Of a stretch of DNA of 9,642 bases, positions 1-6,577 are shown in pieces. The stretch comes from an uncultured Ruminococcus sp. (GTDB lineage: Bacteria; Bacillota; Clostridia; Oscillospirales; CAG-272), in assembly GCA_902766575.1 (NCBI GenBank), contig CACXED010000321.1:1-9642 (forward strand), in the 5' to 3' direction. The position numbers and the translations under genes are program-made. The notes under the pieces are model-generated. The model saw only the letters and a program-made list of their open reading frames with translations. It was not told the DNA's origin and made no database searches. Positions within the stretch are counted from its first letter, which is position 1, and every line of letters starts with the position of its first letter.

Positions 1-944
1 CGCGGAGGAGGAGTCAGCTTTTTCACGTTCGACGGAGTCTGACTGCCCTGAGCCTGTCCGGACTGGACGCCTGTCTCCTGCGATCTCGGCATTTTGAATA
101 CAGTGTGCGGATTGCTCTTGAGCTGAGCTATATGCCTGAGCATCTGAGCGGCGCTCTGGAAGCGGTTGTCGGGGTTCTTCTCCATCGCGCCGAGGATGAT
201 CTGCTCAAGTCCGACCGGGATGTTGGGATTGATCTCACGCGGCGGACGCGGAGTGTTCTTGACCTGCATTATCGCGACCGAGACCGGGCTGTCGGCGACG
301 AACGGGAGCTTTCCGGTCGCCATTTCGTACATCGTCACTCCCAGCGAGTAGATATCGCTGCGGCGGTCGATCTTCTTGCCGCTCGCCTGCTCGGGGCTGA
401 TGTAGAAAACCGTGCCTATCGCCTTGTCGGTCATTGTTACCGTCTCGGCGTTTGGGAGCTTGGCGATGCCGAAGTCCGCGACCTTGACGACTCCGTTTTT
501 GAGGATCATGATATTCTGCGGCTTGATGTCCCGGTGGACGATGCCCTTTGAGTGAGCATGCTCAAGCGCCATCAGTATCTGCTCGGTGATGCTTATCACC
601 TCGTGAAAGGACAGCAGACCCTTTTTCAGGATATAATTCTTGAGCGTGATCCCGTCCACAAGCTCCATGACGATATATTTCCGGTCGTCCTTGACCGAGA
701 CATCGTAGATGTTGACGATATTCGGATGGGAAAGCATGGCTACCGCCTTGCTCTCGTTTATGAAGCGCTTGACCGACTGGGCGTCGTTGTTGATGTCGTC
801 CTTGAGCATCTTGACCGCCACGTTCCGGCGCATCAGCATATCCATCGCCTCAAAGACGACCGCCATGCCACCGATTCCGATGACCTTGAGTATCCGGTAG
901 CGCTTGTCGAAGACCTGACCTACATATCTCTCAAATGAATCCAT
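1..944 (-). CDS. prkC: PASTA-type serine/threonine protein kinase (PrkC/PknB family), 3' end off the window
   Basis: This is a membrane-anchored Hanks-type kinase that phosphorylates Ser/Thr on cell-envelope, translation and division proteins. The 314 visible residues have no internal stop. They show the whole cytoplasmic kinase domain, about residues 16-275: glycine loop GIGGMAV (23-29), ATP-binding Lys45 with helix-C Glu64, catalytic HRDIKPQN (137-144, Asp139), DFG (157-159), an activation loop with the T-x-T pair Thr170/Thr172 used for autophosphorylation in this family, and SPEQ (183-186). From about 278 a polar Gln/Ser/Thr/Pro linker begins. The transmembrane helix and extracellular PASTA repeats usual for the family would lie beyond base 1 and are not seen. 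The ATG lies 2 nt after the prpC stop, and GGAG sits 7 nt upstream inside prpC, so it is co-expressed with its phosphatase. The family call is firm; the PASTA ectodomain is inferred. Confidence 0.96.
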   Translation of the reverse strand, partial: MDSFERYVGQVFDKRYRILKVIGIGGMAVVFEAMDMLMRRNVAVKMLKDDINNDAQSVKRFINESKAVAMLSHPNIVNIYDVSVKDDRKYIVMELVDGITLKNYILKKGLLSFHEVISITEQILMALEHAHSKGIVHRDIKPQNIMILKNGVVKVADFGIAKLPNAETVTMTDKAIGTVFYISPEQASGKKIDRRSDIYSLGVTMYEMATGKLPFVADSPVSVAIMQVKNTPRPPREINPNIPVGLEQIILGAMEKNPDNRFQSAAQMLRHIAQLKSNPHTVFKMPRSQETGVQSGQAQGSQTPSNVKKLTPPP

Positions 945-946
945 AA

Positions 947-1819
947 TCAGTCTCCGTCCTTGCCGATAGTGCCGCCCGCAGGCTCGGCAGACCTGTCAGG
1001 CTCGCTGTTTGTGTATTTGACAAGCAGAGCGGTTATGTTGTCAGGGCCTCCGGCGTCGTTTGCAGCCTCGATGAGACGCGCGGTCTTTTCGGAGAGCTCG
1101 GCGTCGGTATCGGGAATATCGGACGTTTCGCTCTCGGACGAGATTATCTCGTAGATGTCCTCGGGCAAAAGCTGACCCGAAAGTCCGTCCGAGCAGAGCA
1201 GCAGATAGCAGCTGTCAAGCCCCGAAAGGTCGACCGAGTAGATATCGGCCTCAAGGTCGGCGCTTATTCCCACAGCGCGGGTTATGCGGTTGCGATAGGG
1301 GTGATTGCGCGCGTCCTCGACCGACAGCGAGCCGCTGTCGATCAGGTGCTGGACATAGGAGTGGTCGTGGGTTATCTGGGTTATCGTGTTGTCGGATATG
1401 AGGTAGAGCCGGCTGTCTCCGACGTTGATGACATACGCCAGGTCCGAGCAGAGCAGCGCGGCGACAAGAGTCGTTCCCATTCCGCGGAAGGCGGAGGAGG
1501 TCTGCGATTTTTTGTAGACGGCGAGGTTAGCGTCGTGAGCCGCGTCGTCGAGTATGACGCAGGCGTCGTCGCTCTCAAGGGTCATTATCCCGTCCGAGCC
1601 GACGAGCGGAGCCGCGTATTTTCTGACCTTCTCGGCAAAGACCGCCGCGGCGCACTCGCTCGCCACGTTGCCGCTCCTGGCGCCGCCCATTCCGTCGCAG
1701 ACGACGCAGAGCGCCGCGTTATCGCAGATCCGGCTGATTATATAGCTGTCCTGATTGGCAGCGCGCACCTTTCCGATGTCGCTTCTGCCGTAAAAATGTA
1801 TTTCCACGAGAATTGCCAT
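947..1819 (-). CDS. prpC: PP2C-family (PPM) Ser/Thr protein phosphatase, partner of the adjacent kinase
   Basis: A metal-dependent phosphatase that removes phosphate from the adjacent kinase and its substrates. Numbered from the ATG at 1819 (290 residues), it has all the PPM motifs: SDIGKVR with NQD (Asp24), CDGMGG (41-46, metal-binding Asp42), GMGTT (113-117), VGDSR (133-137), CSDGL (209-213, Asp211) and PDN (259-261, Asp260). There is no signal peptide or membrane helix, so it is cytoplasmic. At 290 residues it is longer than the roughly 250 common in PrpC/Stp. Acidic stretches near 75-92 and 228-242 and a polar tail after 270 account for most of the extra length. The start is uncertain. 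The frame stays open to a TTG at 1915, which falls inside promoter-like sequence and is unlikely. GGAAAGG lies only 1 nt before the 1819 ATG, so an in-frame GTG at 1807 is a real alternative and would give an N-terminus typical of the family. Cellular function is well supported; exact start is not. Confidence 0.93.
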   Translation of the reverse strand: MAILVEIHFYGRSDIGKVRAANQDSYIISRICDNAALCVVCDGMGGARSGNVASECAAAVFAEKVRKYAAPLVGSDGIMTLESDDACVILDDAAHDANLAVYKKSQTSSAFRGMGTTLVAALLCSDLAYVINVGDSRLYLISDNTITQITHDHSYVQHLIDSGSLSVEDARNHPYRNRITRAVGISADLEADIYSVDLSGLDSCYLLLCSDGLSGQLLPEDIYEIISSESETSDIPDTDAELSEKTARLIEAANDAGGPDNITALLVKYTNSEPDRSAEPAGGTIGKDGD

Positions 1820-1820
1820 A

Positions 1821-1827
1821 CCTTTCC
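1821..1827 (-). promoter_or_regulatory. Shine-Dalgarno-like GGAAAGG at the prpC start
   Basis: GGAAAGG is the only purine-rich ribosome-binding sequence near the prpC start. It is 1 nt from the ATG at 1819, which is too close for normal use, and 13 nt from the in-frame GTG at 1807, which is on the long side. It therefore leaves the choice between these starts open. Confidence 0.5.
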
Positions 1828-1861
1828 GCATTGCCCATAAAGCGTTATCCGGTGATATTCC

Positions 1862-1884
1862 GGTCGATCCGGCAAGCCGCGACC
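1862..1884 (-). promoter_or_regulatory. Possible leader hairpin with CUUG tetraloop upstream of prpC
   Basis: Read on the minus strand, GGTCG pairs with CGACC and the inner CGG pairs with CCG around a CTTG loop. A 3-nt bulge (GAT) sits on the 3' side, giving 8 pairs in total. C(UUG)G loops are known to be stable in RNA. No T-run follows, so it is not a rho-independent terminator. It lies between the promoter-like hexamers and the prpC start, so it would sit near the 5' end of a transcript begun there. Whether it matters is inference, since short GC stems arise by chance in GC-rich DNA. Confidence 0.35.
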
Positions 1885-1903
1885 GACCTGTTCTTATCCG
1901 TAT

Positions 1904-1920
1904 ATTATACTGCAATTATA
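1904..1920 (-). promoter_or_regulatory. Candidate promoter -10 elements for prpC-prkC
   Basis: Two exact TATAAT hexamers on the minus strand (1915-1920 and 1904-1909) lie in the only AT-rich stretch of an otherwise GC-rich window, inside the 139-bp gap between rlmN and prpC. Upstream sequence is T/A-rich (a T6 run and TTGTAAAA near 1940-1955). No good -35 is found at 16-18 nt from either hexamer: TTGTTC at 1933-1938 is 12 nt from the first and 23 nt from the second. An internal sigma-A-type promoter driving the phosphatase/kinase pair is plausible but not proven by sequence. The rest of the gap shows no small gene. Confidence 0.4.
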
Positions 1921-1958
1921 TGTATACGGAATGAACAAGAGAGCTGTTTTACAAAAAA

Positions 1959-3056
1959 TTAAATATTTTCTGCCGTCTGATTCTCTGACTCGTCAGCCTT
2001 GAGCCTTGCCCGTCTGAGCTGTCCGCAGGAGGCGTTGATGTCCGAGCCGAGCTTGCGTCTGACCGTCGCGTTTATGCCGAGCGTGCCGAGAATCCGCGCG
2101 AACTCGTTGACCGCCGCGCTGCCCGACCGGGTGAAGCCGGTCTCGGCGACCTCGTTGACCGGGATCAGATTGACGTGGATCGGGAAGGGCTGCGAGTTTT
2201 TGTAAAGTCCGTGCTTGAGCGTCGCAGCGAGCCGTCTCGCGTATTCGGGCGAGTCGTTCTTCCCGGCGATCAGCGTGTACTCAAAGGAAATTCTCCGTCC
2301 CGTCGCGGCGAAATATCTGCGGCAGGCGTCGAGCAGCTCGGCGATCCTCCAGCGGTTGTTGACCGGCATTATCGACGAGCGGGTCTCGTCGTCGGCGGCG
2401 TGGAGCGAGATCGACAGCGTTATCTGCAAATCGAGCTTTGCCAGCTCGTCTATCTTATCCACCAGTCCACAGGTCGACAGCGAGATATGTCGGCTGCCGA
2501 TATTCAGCCCCTCCGGATCTCCGACGAGCTTTAAGAACTTCACGACGTTATCGTAGTTGTCGAGCGGCTCGCCGATTCCCATCATTACTATATTCGATAT
2601 CCGCTCGCCCATATCGTTCTGAGCGGCGATGACCTGCCCGAGCAGCTCGGACGGCAGCAGCTTTCGCACCAGACCGCCGATTGTCGACGCGCAGAATTTG
2701 CAGCCCATAGGACAGCCTACCTCGCTCGAGATGCAGATCGTGTTGCCGTGCTTGTAGCGCATAAAGACGCTCTCGATCACATTCCCGTCCCAGAGCCCGA
2801 AAAGATATTTCACCGTCCCGTCCAATTTCGAGACGAGCTTCTGCTCGACAGTCGGCAGATTGACGACGGCGCGTTCGGCGACAGTCTCGCGGAGCTTTTT
2901 CGACAGGTTGGTCATGCCGTCGAGCCCGACTCCCCGGTGCATCCACGAGAAGATCTGCTTTGCGCGGTATTTCGGCTCGCCTATATCCGCGAGAAAATTC
3001 TCGAGCTCGGGAATGTCGAGCGACAGAAGATCGGTCTTACCGTTGATTTTGTACAT
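1959..3056 (-). CDS. rlmN: Dual-specificity 23S rRNA/tRNA adenine-C2 methyltransferase RlmN
   Basis: A radical-SAM enzyme that methylates C2 of A2503 in 23S rRNA and of A37 in a subset of tRNAs, supporting translational accuracy. The 365 residues are full length. Visible features are the radical-SAM cysteines C115-x3-C119-x2-C122 that hold the 4Fe-4S cluster, the GIGEPLDN segment (160-167), and the two further catalytic cysteines: Cys108 (in ICISSEVGC) and Cys344 (in NASCGQLRR). These match E. coli Cys118 and Cys355; Cys355 carries the methyl group. Glu95 lies 13 residues before Cys108, the same spacing as E. coli Glu105-Cys118. Its ATG overlaps the rsmB stop by 1 nt (TGATG), and AAGGA lies 10 nt upstream, so translation is probably coupled. 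All key residues are present, which argues for RlmN rather than Cfr, although the two families are related. Cytoplasmic. Confidence 0.97.
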   Translation of the reverse strand: MYKINGKTDLLSLDIPELENFLADIGEPKYRAKQIFSWMHRGVGLDGMTNLSKKLRETVAERAVVNLPTVEQKLVSKLDGTVKYLFGLWDGNVIESVFMRYKHGNTICISSEVGCPMGCKFCASTIGGLVRKLLPSELLGQVIAAQNDMGERISNIVMMGIGEPLDNYDNVVKFLKLVGDPEGLNIGSRHISLSTCGLVDKIDELAKLDLQITLSISLHAADDETRSSIMPVNNRWRIAELLDACRRYFAATGRRISFEYTLIAGKNDSPEYARRLAATLKHGLYKNSQPFPIHVNLIPVNEVAETGFTRSGSAAVNEFARILGTLGINATVRRKLGSDINASCGQLRRARLKADESENQTAENI

Positions 3057-4384
3057 CAGCTTTTTTTCCTTAACAATGAGATGAAAAATCCGTCGGTACC
3101 CTGCTCCTGCGGCAGAAGCGTCAGCATACCGCGCTCCGAGTGAAGCTCGCCAAATCCGAACTCGAGCGGCTCAAAGGAGCTGTTCCCGGCAAGGAATCGT
3201 TTCACGACGCTCTGATTCTCGTCGGGGTTCAGCGTACAGGTCGAGTAGCAGAGCCGTCCGCCCGGCTTTAAGTAGCGCGCGCAGTTTGAGAGTATCGAGT
3301 ACTGCACCTCGGGCAGTCTGGAATACTCGGCGGCGGATTTGTAGCGTATCTCGGGCTTCTTCGCGATGACTCCGAGACCCGAGCAGGGCGCGTCGCAGAT
3401 CAGAGCGTCGGCGGTCTCGGCGAGAGCTTCGTCAAATACCGCGCCGTTCTTCTCGCCCGCTTCGATAATATCTATCCCGAGCCGCTTCGCTCCCGACATA
3501 ATGAGCGAGAGCTTGTTTTTGTGCAGGTCGAACGCGAGAATTTTCCCCCGGTTCTCCATCAACATCGCCGCCGAGAAGCTCTTTCCTCCCGGGCAGGCGC
3601 AGGCGTCGATGATTACCTCGCCCGGCTTCGGATTGAGAGCCATCGCGGCTATCTGCGACGCCTCGTCCTGTATAAAGACGTATCCGCCCGAAATAAGTTC
3701 CGTGATTTTCTCCGGAATCGAGCGGTTTTTTAATTTTATCCCGGACGGTGAGAGCCCTGTCGGCTCGGCGGGGATATTATCCTTGGCAAGCCCGGCTAAA
3801 AGCTCCTCCCGCGTGAGCTTAAGTGTGTTCACTCTGAGCGTCACCGGCGGCTGAGTCTCGAACGCCGCGAGAATCGGCTCCGCGCCGTAATTTTCGAGCG
3901 TCCGGACGATATCCTCTCCGCAGGAATAGCGCACCGAGAGGTATTTCGTATAGTCGCTTTTGTCCGGATATGGCAGATTGTCCTTTGAGTACCTGCGACC
4001 GAACTCGCGCAGCAGGGCGTTCACAAAGGACGCCGAGCGCGGCTTGACCGCCTTGATGAGCGCGACGCTCTCGTTTACGGCGGCGCTGTCGGGAACGCGG
4101 TCGAGCCAGATGAGCTGATACAGCCCCATCCGTGTCGCTGTCAGCACCTCCGCGTCGAGAGCTTCGAGCGGCTTTGATGAGAGACGCGAGATTATATAGT
4201 CGAGCGTCAGCTTACGCTCGATAACGCCGTAGACCAGCGCGGTGTAGAGCCGTTTGTCGGCGTCGGAGAGCTTATTTCTGCGTATCGACGAGTCGATTTC
4301 GAGATTTGAGTAGCTTTTATCGCGCTCGCAGCGCATCAGCGACGAAAAGGCGAGACTGCGCGCGCTCTGTTTGTTATCGGTCAT
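3056..4384 (-). CDS. rsmB: 16S rRNA (cytosine-967-C5)-methyltransferase RsmB (Sun/Fmu)
   Basis: Methylates C5 of cytosine 967 (E. coli numbering) in 16S rRNA using S-adenosylmethionine. From the ATG at 4384 it is 442 residues, usual for the family. Residues 1 to about 130 form the NusB-like RNA-binding domain, followed by the Rossmann methyltransferase domain. Visible motifs are DACACPGGKS (260-269, SAM motif I, with Cys where Ala is commoner), DAPCSG with Cys334 (motif IV) and YSTCTLNPDEN with Cys383, the catalytic cysteine of motif VI. The frame stays open upstream to 4465, but that extension is a low-complexity Arg/Ser stretch lying inside the peptidase gene, so the later ATG is preferred. 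That ATG overlaps the peptidase stop by 11 nt and has no Shine-Dalgarno (an A-rich run precedes it), suggesting translational coupling. The 1-nt overlap with rlmN puts two rRNA modification enzymes in tandem. Confidence 0.95.
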   Translation of the reverse strand: MTDNKQSARSLAFSSLMRCERDKSYSNLEIDSSIRRNKLSDADKRLYTALVYGVIERKLTLDYIISRLSSKPLEALDAEVLTATRMGLYQLIWLDRVPDSAAVNESVALIKAVKPRSASFVNALLREFGRRYSKDNLPYPDKSDYTKYLSVRYSCGEDIVRTLENYGAEPILAAFETQPPVTLRVNTLKLTREELLAGLAKDNIPAEPTGLSPSGIKLKNRSIPEKITELISGGYVFIQDEASQIAAMALNPKPGEVIIDACACPGGKSFSAAMLMENRGKILAFDLHKNKLSLIMSGAKRLGIDIIEAGEKNGAVFDEALAETADALICDAPCSGLGVIAKKPEIRYKSAAEYSRLPEVQYSILSNCARYLKPGGRLCYSTCTLNPDENQSVVKRFLAGNSSFEPLEFGFGELHSERGMLTLLPQEQGTDGFFISLLRKKS

Positions 4385-5075
4385 TTTTTCTGTTGTTGCC
4401 GCGTCCCGCGACGATGATGAACAGCCTGAGCAGGTTCGCGAGCGATACCGCCAGCGCCGCGACATAGGTCAGCGCAGCCGCTCTCAGCACTCTTTTAGCG
4501 CTGCCGAGGTTCTCGCCCGAAAGTCCGTTTGCTTCAAGCGCTTTCAGCGCTCTGCCCGAGGCGTCGAACTCCACCGGCAGCGTCACGAGCTGAAAGAGCG
4601 TCGAAAGTCCGAAGGCTATCACTCCCGCCATAGCGAGCGGTCTTATAGAGAGGAATATTCCAAGCAGAATCAGCGGCATCGCAAGGTTCGAGCCGATCTG
4701 CGTCACCGGGATTATCGCCGAGCGCAGCTTCATCGGCGTATAGCCGACCGCGTGCTGTACCGCGTGTCCAGCCTCGTGAGCCGCGACTCCGACCGCCGCG
4801 GCTGTGGCTTTGTCGTATACGTTGTCAGAGAGATAGATCGTGTTGTCGCTCGGATTGTAGTGGTCGGTCAGCTCGCCCGAGACTCTCGCGATTCCGACCG
4901 AGTAGAGACCGTTTGCGTCGAGTATCCGTCTCGCGCTGTCAAAGCCGGTCATGCCGCCCGAGGAGGTCTTTGAATACTTCGCAAAGGTCGTCTTGACGTT
5001 CATCTGCGCCCAGAGCGCGAACAGCACGCAGGGCAGCACGAGGACTATATACAGATAATCAATTCCGTAAAACAC
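4374..5075 (-). CDS. Membrane zinc metallopeptidase, YugP type (Peptidase_membr_zn family)
   Basis: A 233-residue integral-membrane protein matching the YugP/Peptidase_membr_zn family by overall layout. Its N-terminal hydrophobic helix is at about 5-23. The zincin motif HEAGH (100-104) supplies two His ligands and the catalytic Glu101. The conserved PVEFDAS segment (167-173) offers Glu169 as a likely third ligand. Further hydrophobic segments lie at about 127-165 and 200-222, ending in a basic tail. Substrate and physiological role are unknown for the family as far as I can tell. The start is GTG at 5075: an in-frame TGA lies two codons upstream, so no longer form exists, and GAAAGGA sits 9 nt before it. 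It follows fmt by 29 nt and overlaps rsmB by 11 nt, so it belongs to the operon. Base composition looks like its neighbours, with no sign of recent transfer. Peptidase activity is inferred from motifs only. Confidence 0.9.
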   Translation of the reverse strand: MFYGIDYLYIVLVLPCVLFALWAQMNVKTTFAKYSKTSSGGMTGFDSARRILDANGLYSVGIARVSGELTDHYNPSDNTIYLSDNVYDKATAAAVGVAAHEAGHAVQHAVGYTPMKLRSAIIPVTQIGSNLAMPLILLGIFLSIRPLAMAGVIAFGLSTLFQLVTLPVEFDASGRALKALEANGLSGENLGSAKRVLRAAALTYVAALAVSLANLLRLFIIVAGRGNNRKNDR

Positions 5076-5084
5076 CTTTCAGCA

Positions 5085-5091
5085 TCCTTTC
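5085..5091 (-). promoter_or_regulatory. Shine-Dalgarno GAAAGGA supporting a GTG start
   Basis: GAAAGGA lies 9 nt upstream of the GTG at 5075. A nearer AAAGG directly abuts the GTG and is too close to act. A nearby out-of-frame ATG opens only an 8-codon frame. The site therefore supports GTG as the true start of the metallopeptidase. The same GAAAGGA sequence precedes def (6570-6576, 8 nt spacer) and fmt (6074-6080, 12 nt spacer). Confidence 0.65.
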
Positions 5092-5104
5092 AAAACAGCT
5101 AAAT

Positions 5105-6061
5105 TCAGCGGGAATATCTGGTGAGCCGGTCGCCGAGGTCGATCTTCCTGCCGTTGATATAGTCGGAGGAGTTCATTCTTCCCTTTCCCTCGGGCAGGAC
5201 GCGGGTTATATAGACCGAGCCCTCGCGGCAGGCGACCTCGATGCGGTTGTTTTTAGCGTCGCACTTCATGACCTCGCCGGGATTCTTATGCGGAGTGAAG
5301 TAGTCGGCTATCTCGGACGCGACGAGCTTGAGCGCTCTGCCGTCCTGCGACACGACCGCCAGCGGAAAGGGCGACAGACCTCTTATCCTGTTGTGAACAT
5401 TCAAGGCGGCGTCGTCAAAGTCGAGCTCGCAGTCGGCGTTCTCGATCTTAGCGGCGTAGGTCGACTTGAGATCGTCCTGCTTTTCGCGCTTCGATCTGCC
5501 GTTTTCGATGTCCTCGACCGTCTCGACGAGCAGCTTTGCTCCGGCTTCGGCGAGCTTGTCGTGCAGAGCCTCGAAATCGTCGTTCGGCTCTATCGGAACG
5601 ACAGTCTTTGCGAGCATATCTCCGGTGTCGATGCCCTCAGCCATATACATGATCGTGACGCCGGTCTCGCGCTCGCCGTCGATGATAGCGCGCTGGATAG
5701 GCGCGGCTCCGCGGTATTTCGGCAGCAGCGAGCCGTGGACGTTAATGCAGCCGAGCCTCGGGTAATCGAGAATGTTAGAGGGCAGTATCTTTCCGTAAGC
5801 CGCGACGATTATCATGTCCGGCGCGAGAGATTTTATAAGCTCAAAGGTCTCGTCGTCTCTGAGCGTTTTCGGCTGATAGACCGTAAGCCCGTGCTCGAGC
5901 GCGCAGACCTTGACCGCCGACGGCGTGAGCTTGAGCTTTCTTCCCTGCGGCATATCGGGCTTTGTGAACACTCCGACGATATCCGCGCCCGCCTTTACAA
6001 GCGCTTCAAGCGAGACCGCCGCGAAATCCGGCGTTCCCATGAAAAGTATCCTTGACTTCAT
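5105..6061 (-). CDS. fmt: Methionyl-tRNA formyltransferase
   Basis: Transfers the formyl group of 10-formyltetrahydrofolate to Met-tRNA(fMet), giving the bacterial initiator tRNA. From the ATG at 6061 it is 318 residues, usual for the family. The N-terminal Rossmann-like catalytic domain opens with RILFMGTPDFA. It carries the folate/catalytic block INVHGSLLPKYRGAAP with Asn107 and His109, and GIDTGDM with Asp145. These match E. coli Asn106, His108 and Asp144. The C-terminal tRNA-binding domain follows (about 205-318). An in-frame TTG at 6082 would overlap the GAAAGGA ribosome-binding site, so the ATG is preferred. The gene follows def by 29 nt, the classical def-fmt pair: one enzyme adds the formyl group and the other removes it. 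Cytoplasmic. All catalytic residues are present. Confidence 0.97.
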   Translation of the reverse strand: MKSRILFMGTPDFAAVSLEALVKAGADIVGVFTKPDMPQGRKLKLTPSAVKVCALEHGLTVYQPKTLRDDETFELIKSLAPDMIIVAAYGKILPSNILDYPRLGCINVHGSLLPKYRGAAPIQRAIIDGERETGVTIMYMAEGIDTGDMLAKTVVPIEPNDDFEALHDKLAEAGAKLLVETVEDIENGRSKREKQDDLKSTYAAKIENADCELDFDDAALNVHNRIRGLSPFPLAVVSQDGRALKLVASEIADYFTPHKNPGEVMKCDAKNNRIEVACREGSVYITRVLPEGKGRMNSSDYINGRKIDLGDRLTRYSR

Positions 6062-6090
6062 TTTACAGAAAATTCCTTTCAAAGCGGCGA

Positions 6091-6561
6091 TCAGCCCTCG
6101 ACCTCCTCGGGGTCGAGCATCCTGACCGCGTTGTCGGTGAAAAGTATGCCGTCGAGATGGTCGATCTCGTGGCAGAACGCGCGCGCCGTGAGCCCCGAGC
6201 CGGTGACTGTATATTCCTTTCCGTCAAGCCCCGACGCGCGGACGGTGACGGTCATCGGACGGTCGGTCACGCCCCACTTTCCGGGCAGAGAAAGACAGCC
6301 CTCGGTCTCCTGCTGTCTGCCCTCGCGCCTGATTATCTCTGGGTTTATCATAATAAAGGGCTTGTTCTCCTCGACCTCGACGACGACAATGCGGCGGAGC
6401 TTTCCGACCTGCACAGCGGCGAGTCCGCAGCCGTTGGCGGCTCTCATCGTCTCGAGCATATCTGCGGCGAGCTGCCTGATGCGCTCGTCTACTACGGTTA
6501 TCGGACGGCTCTTTTTGCGGAGAATCGGGTCGCCCTCTTTTACTATGTTCAGCTTTGCCAT
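6091..6561 (-). CDS. def: Peptide deformylase
   Basis: Removes the N-formyl group from nascent proteins so that methionine aminopeptidase can act. It is a metalloenzyme that works at the ribosome exit. The 156 residues carry the three signature motifs: motif 1 GCGLAAVQ (44-51, Gln51), motif 2 EGCLSLPG with metal-binding Cys89, and motif 3 HEIDH (131-135), whose His131 and His135 bind the metal and whose Glu132 is catalytic. Motif 1 has Val where Pro or Asn is commonest; I believe this occurs in other clostridial deformylases and do not read it as inactivation. The short C-terminus after about 146 is as expected for type 1 enzymes. The start is ATG with GAAAGGA 8 nt upstream. It begins 16 nt after the priA stop and leads directly into fmt. 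Confidence 0.97.
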   Translation of the reverse strand: MAKLNIVKEGDPILRKKSRPITVVDERIRQLAADMLETMRAANGCGLAAVQVGKLRRIVVVEVEENKPFIMINPEIIRREGRQQETEGCLSLPGKWGVTDRPMTVTVRASGLDGKEYTVTGSGLTARAFCHEIDHLDGILFTDNAVRMLDPEEVEG

Positions 6562-6577
6562 AAAATTTTTCCTTTCA

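Noticed and set aside
105..938. Two consecutive plus-strand open frames opposite the kinase
   Set aside because: Both are in antisense register with prkC, whose full kinase motif set is clear. They are separated only by a stop codon and show no domain resemblance.
1848..1872. TCCGG repeated three times in the prpC leader as operator sites
   Set aside because: A five-base GC-rich word at uneven spacing (11 and 9 nt) is expected by chance here and shows no clear dyad symmetry as a set.
1820..1915. Extension of prpC up to a TTG at 1915
   Set aside because: The TTG overlaps one of the promoter-like hexamers, and the added residues precede the usual family start.
1940..1975. Possible terminator after rlmN
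   Set aside because: A T6 run directly follows the rlmN stop, but only a weak all-A/T pairing precedes it, with no GC-rich stem, so it is not a credible intrinsic terminator.
3061..3067. Seven-A run on the coding strand at the end of rsmB as a slippage site
   Set aside because: It encodes the terminal Lys codons just before the rsmB stop. Slippage would alter only the last residue or so, and both rsmB and rlmN are intact in their normal frames.
4385..4465. 27-residue N-terminal extension of rsmB
   Set aside because: It is an Arg/Ser-rich stretch fully inside the peptidase gene and precedes the conserved NusB-like start, so the ATG at 4384 is preferred.
5288..6055. Long plus-strand open frame of 255 codons opposite fmt
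   Set aside because: It lies codon-for-codon in register with fmt on the other strand. In this GC-rich coding, the Leu TTA/CTA and Ser TCA codons that would create antisense stops are rare, so long antisense frames are expected. Its product is Arg/Asp/Val-rich and resembles no family I know.
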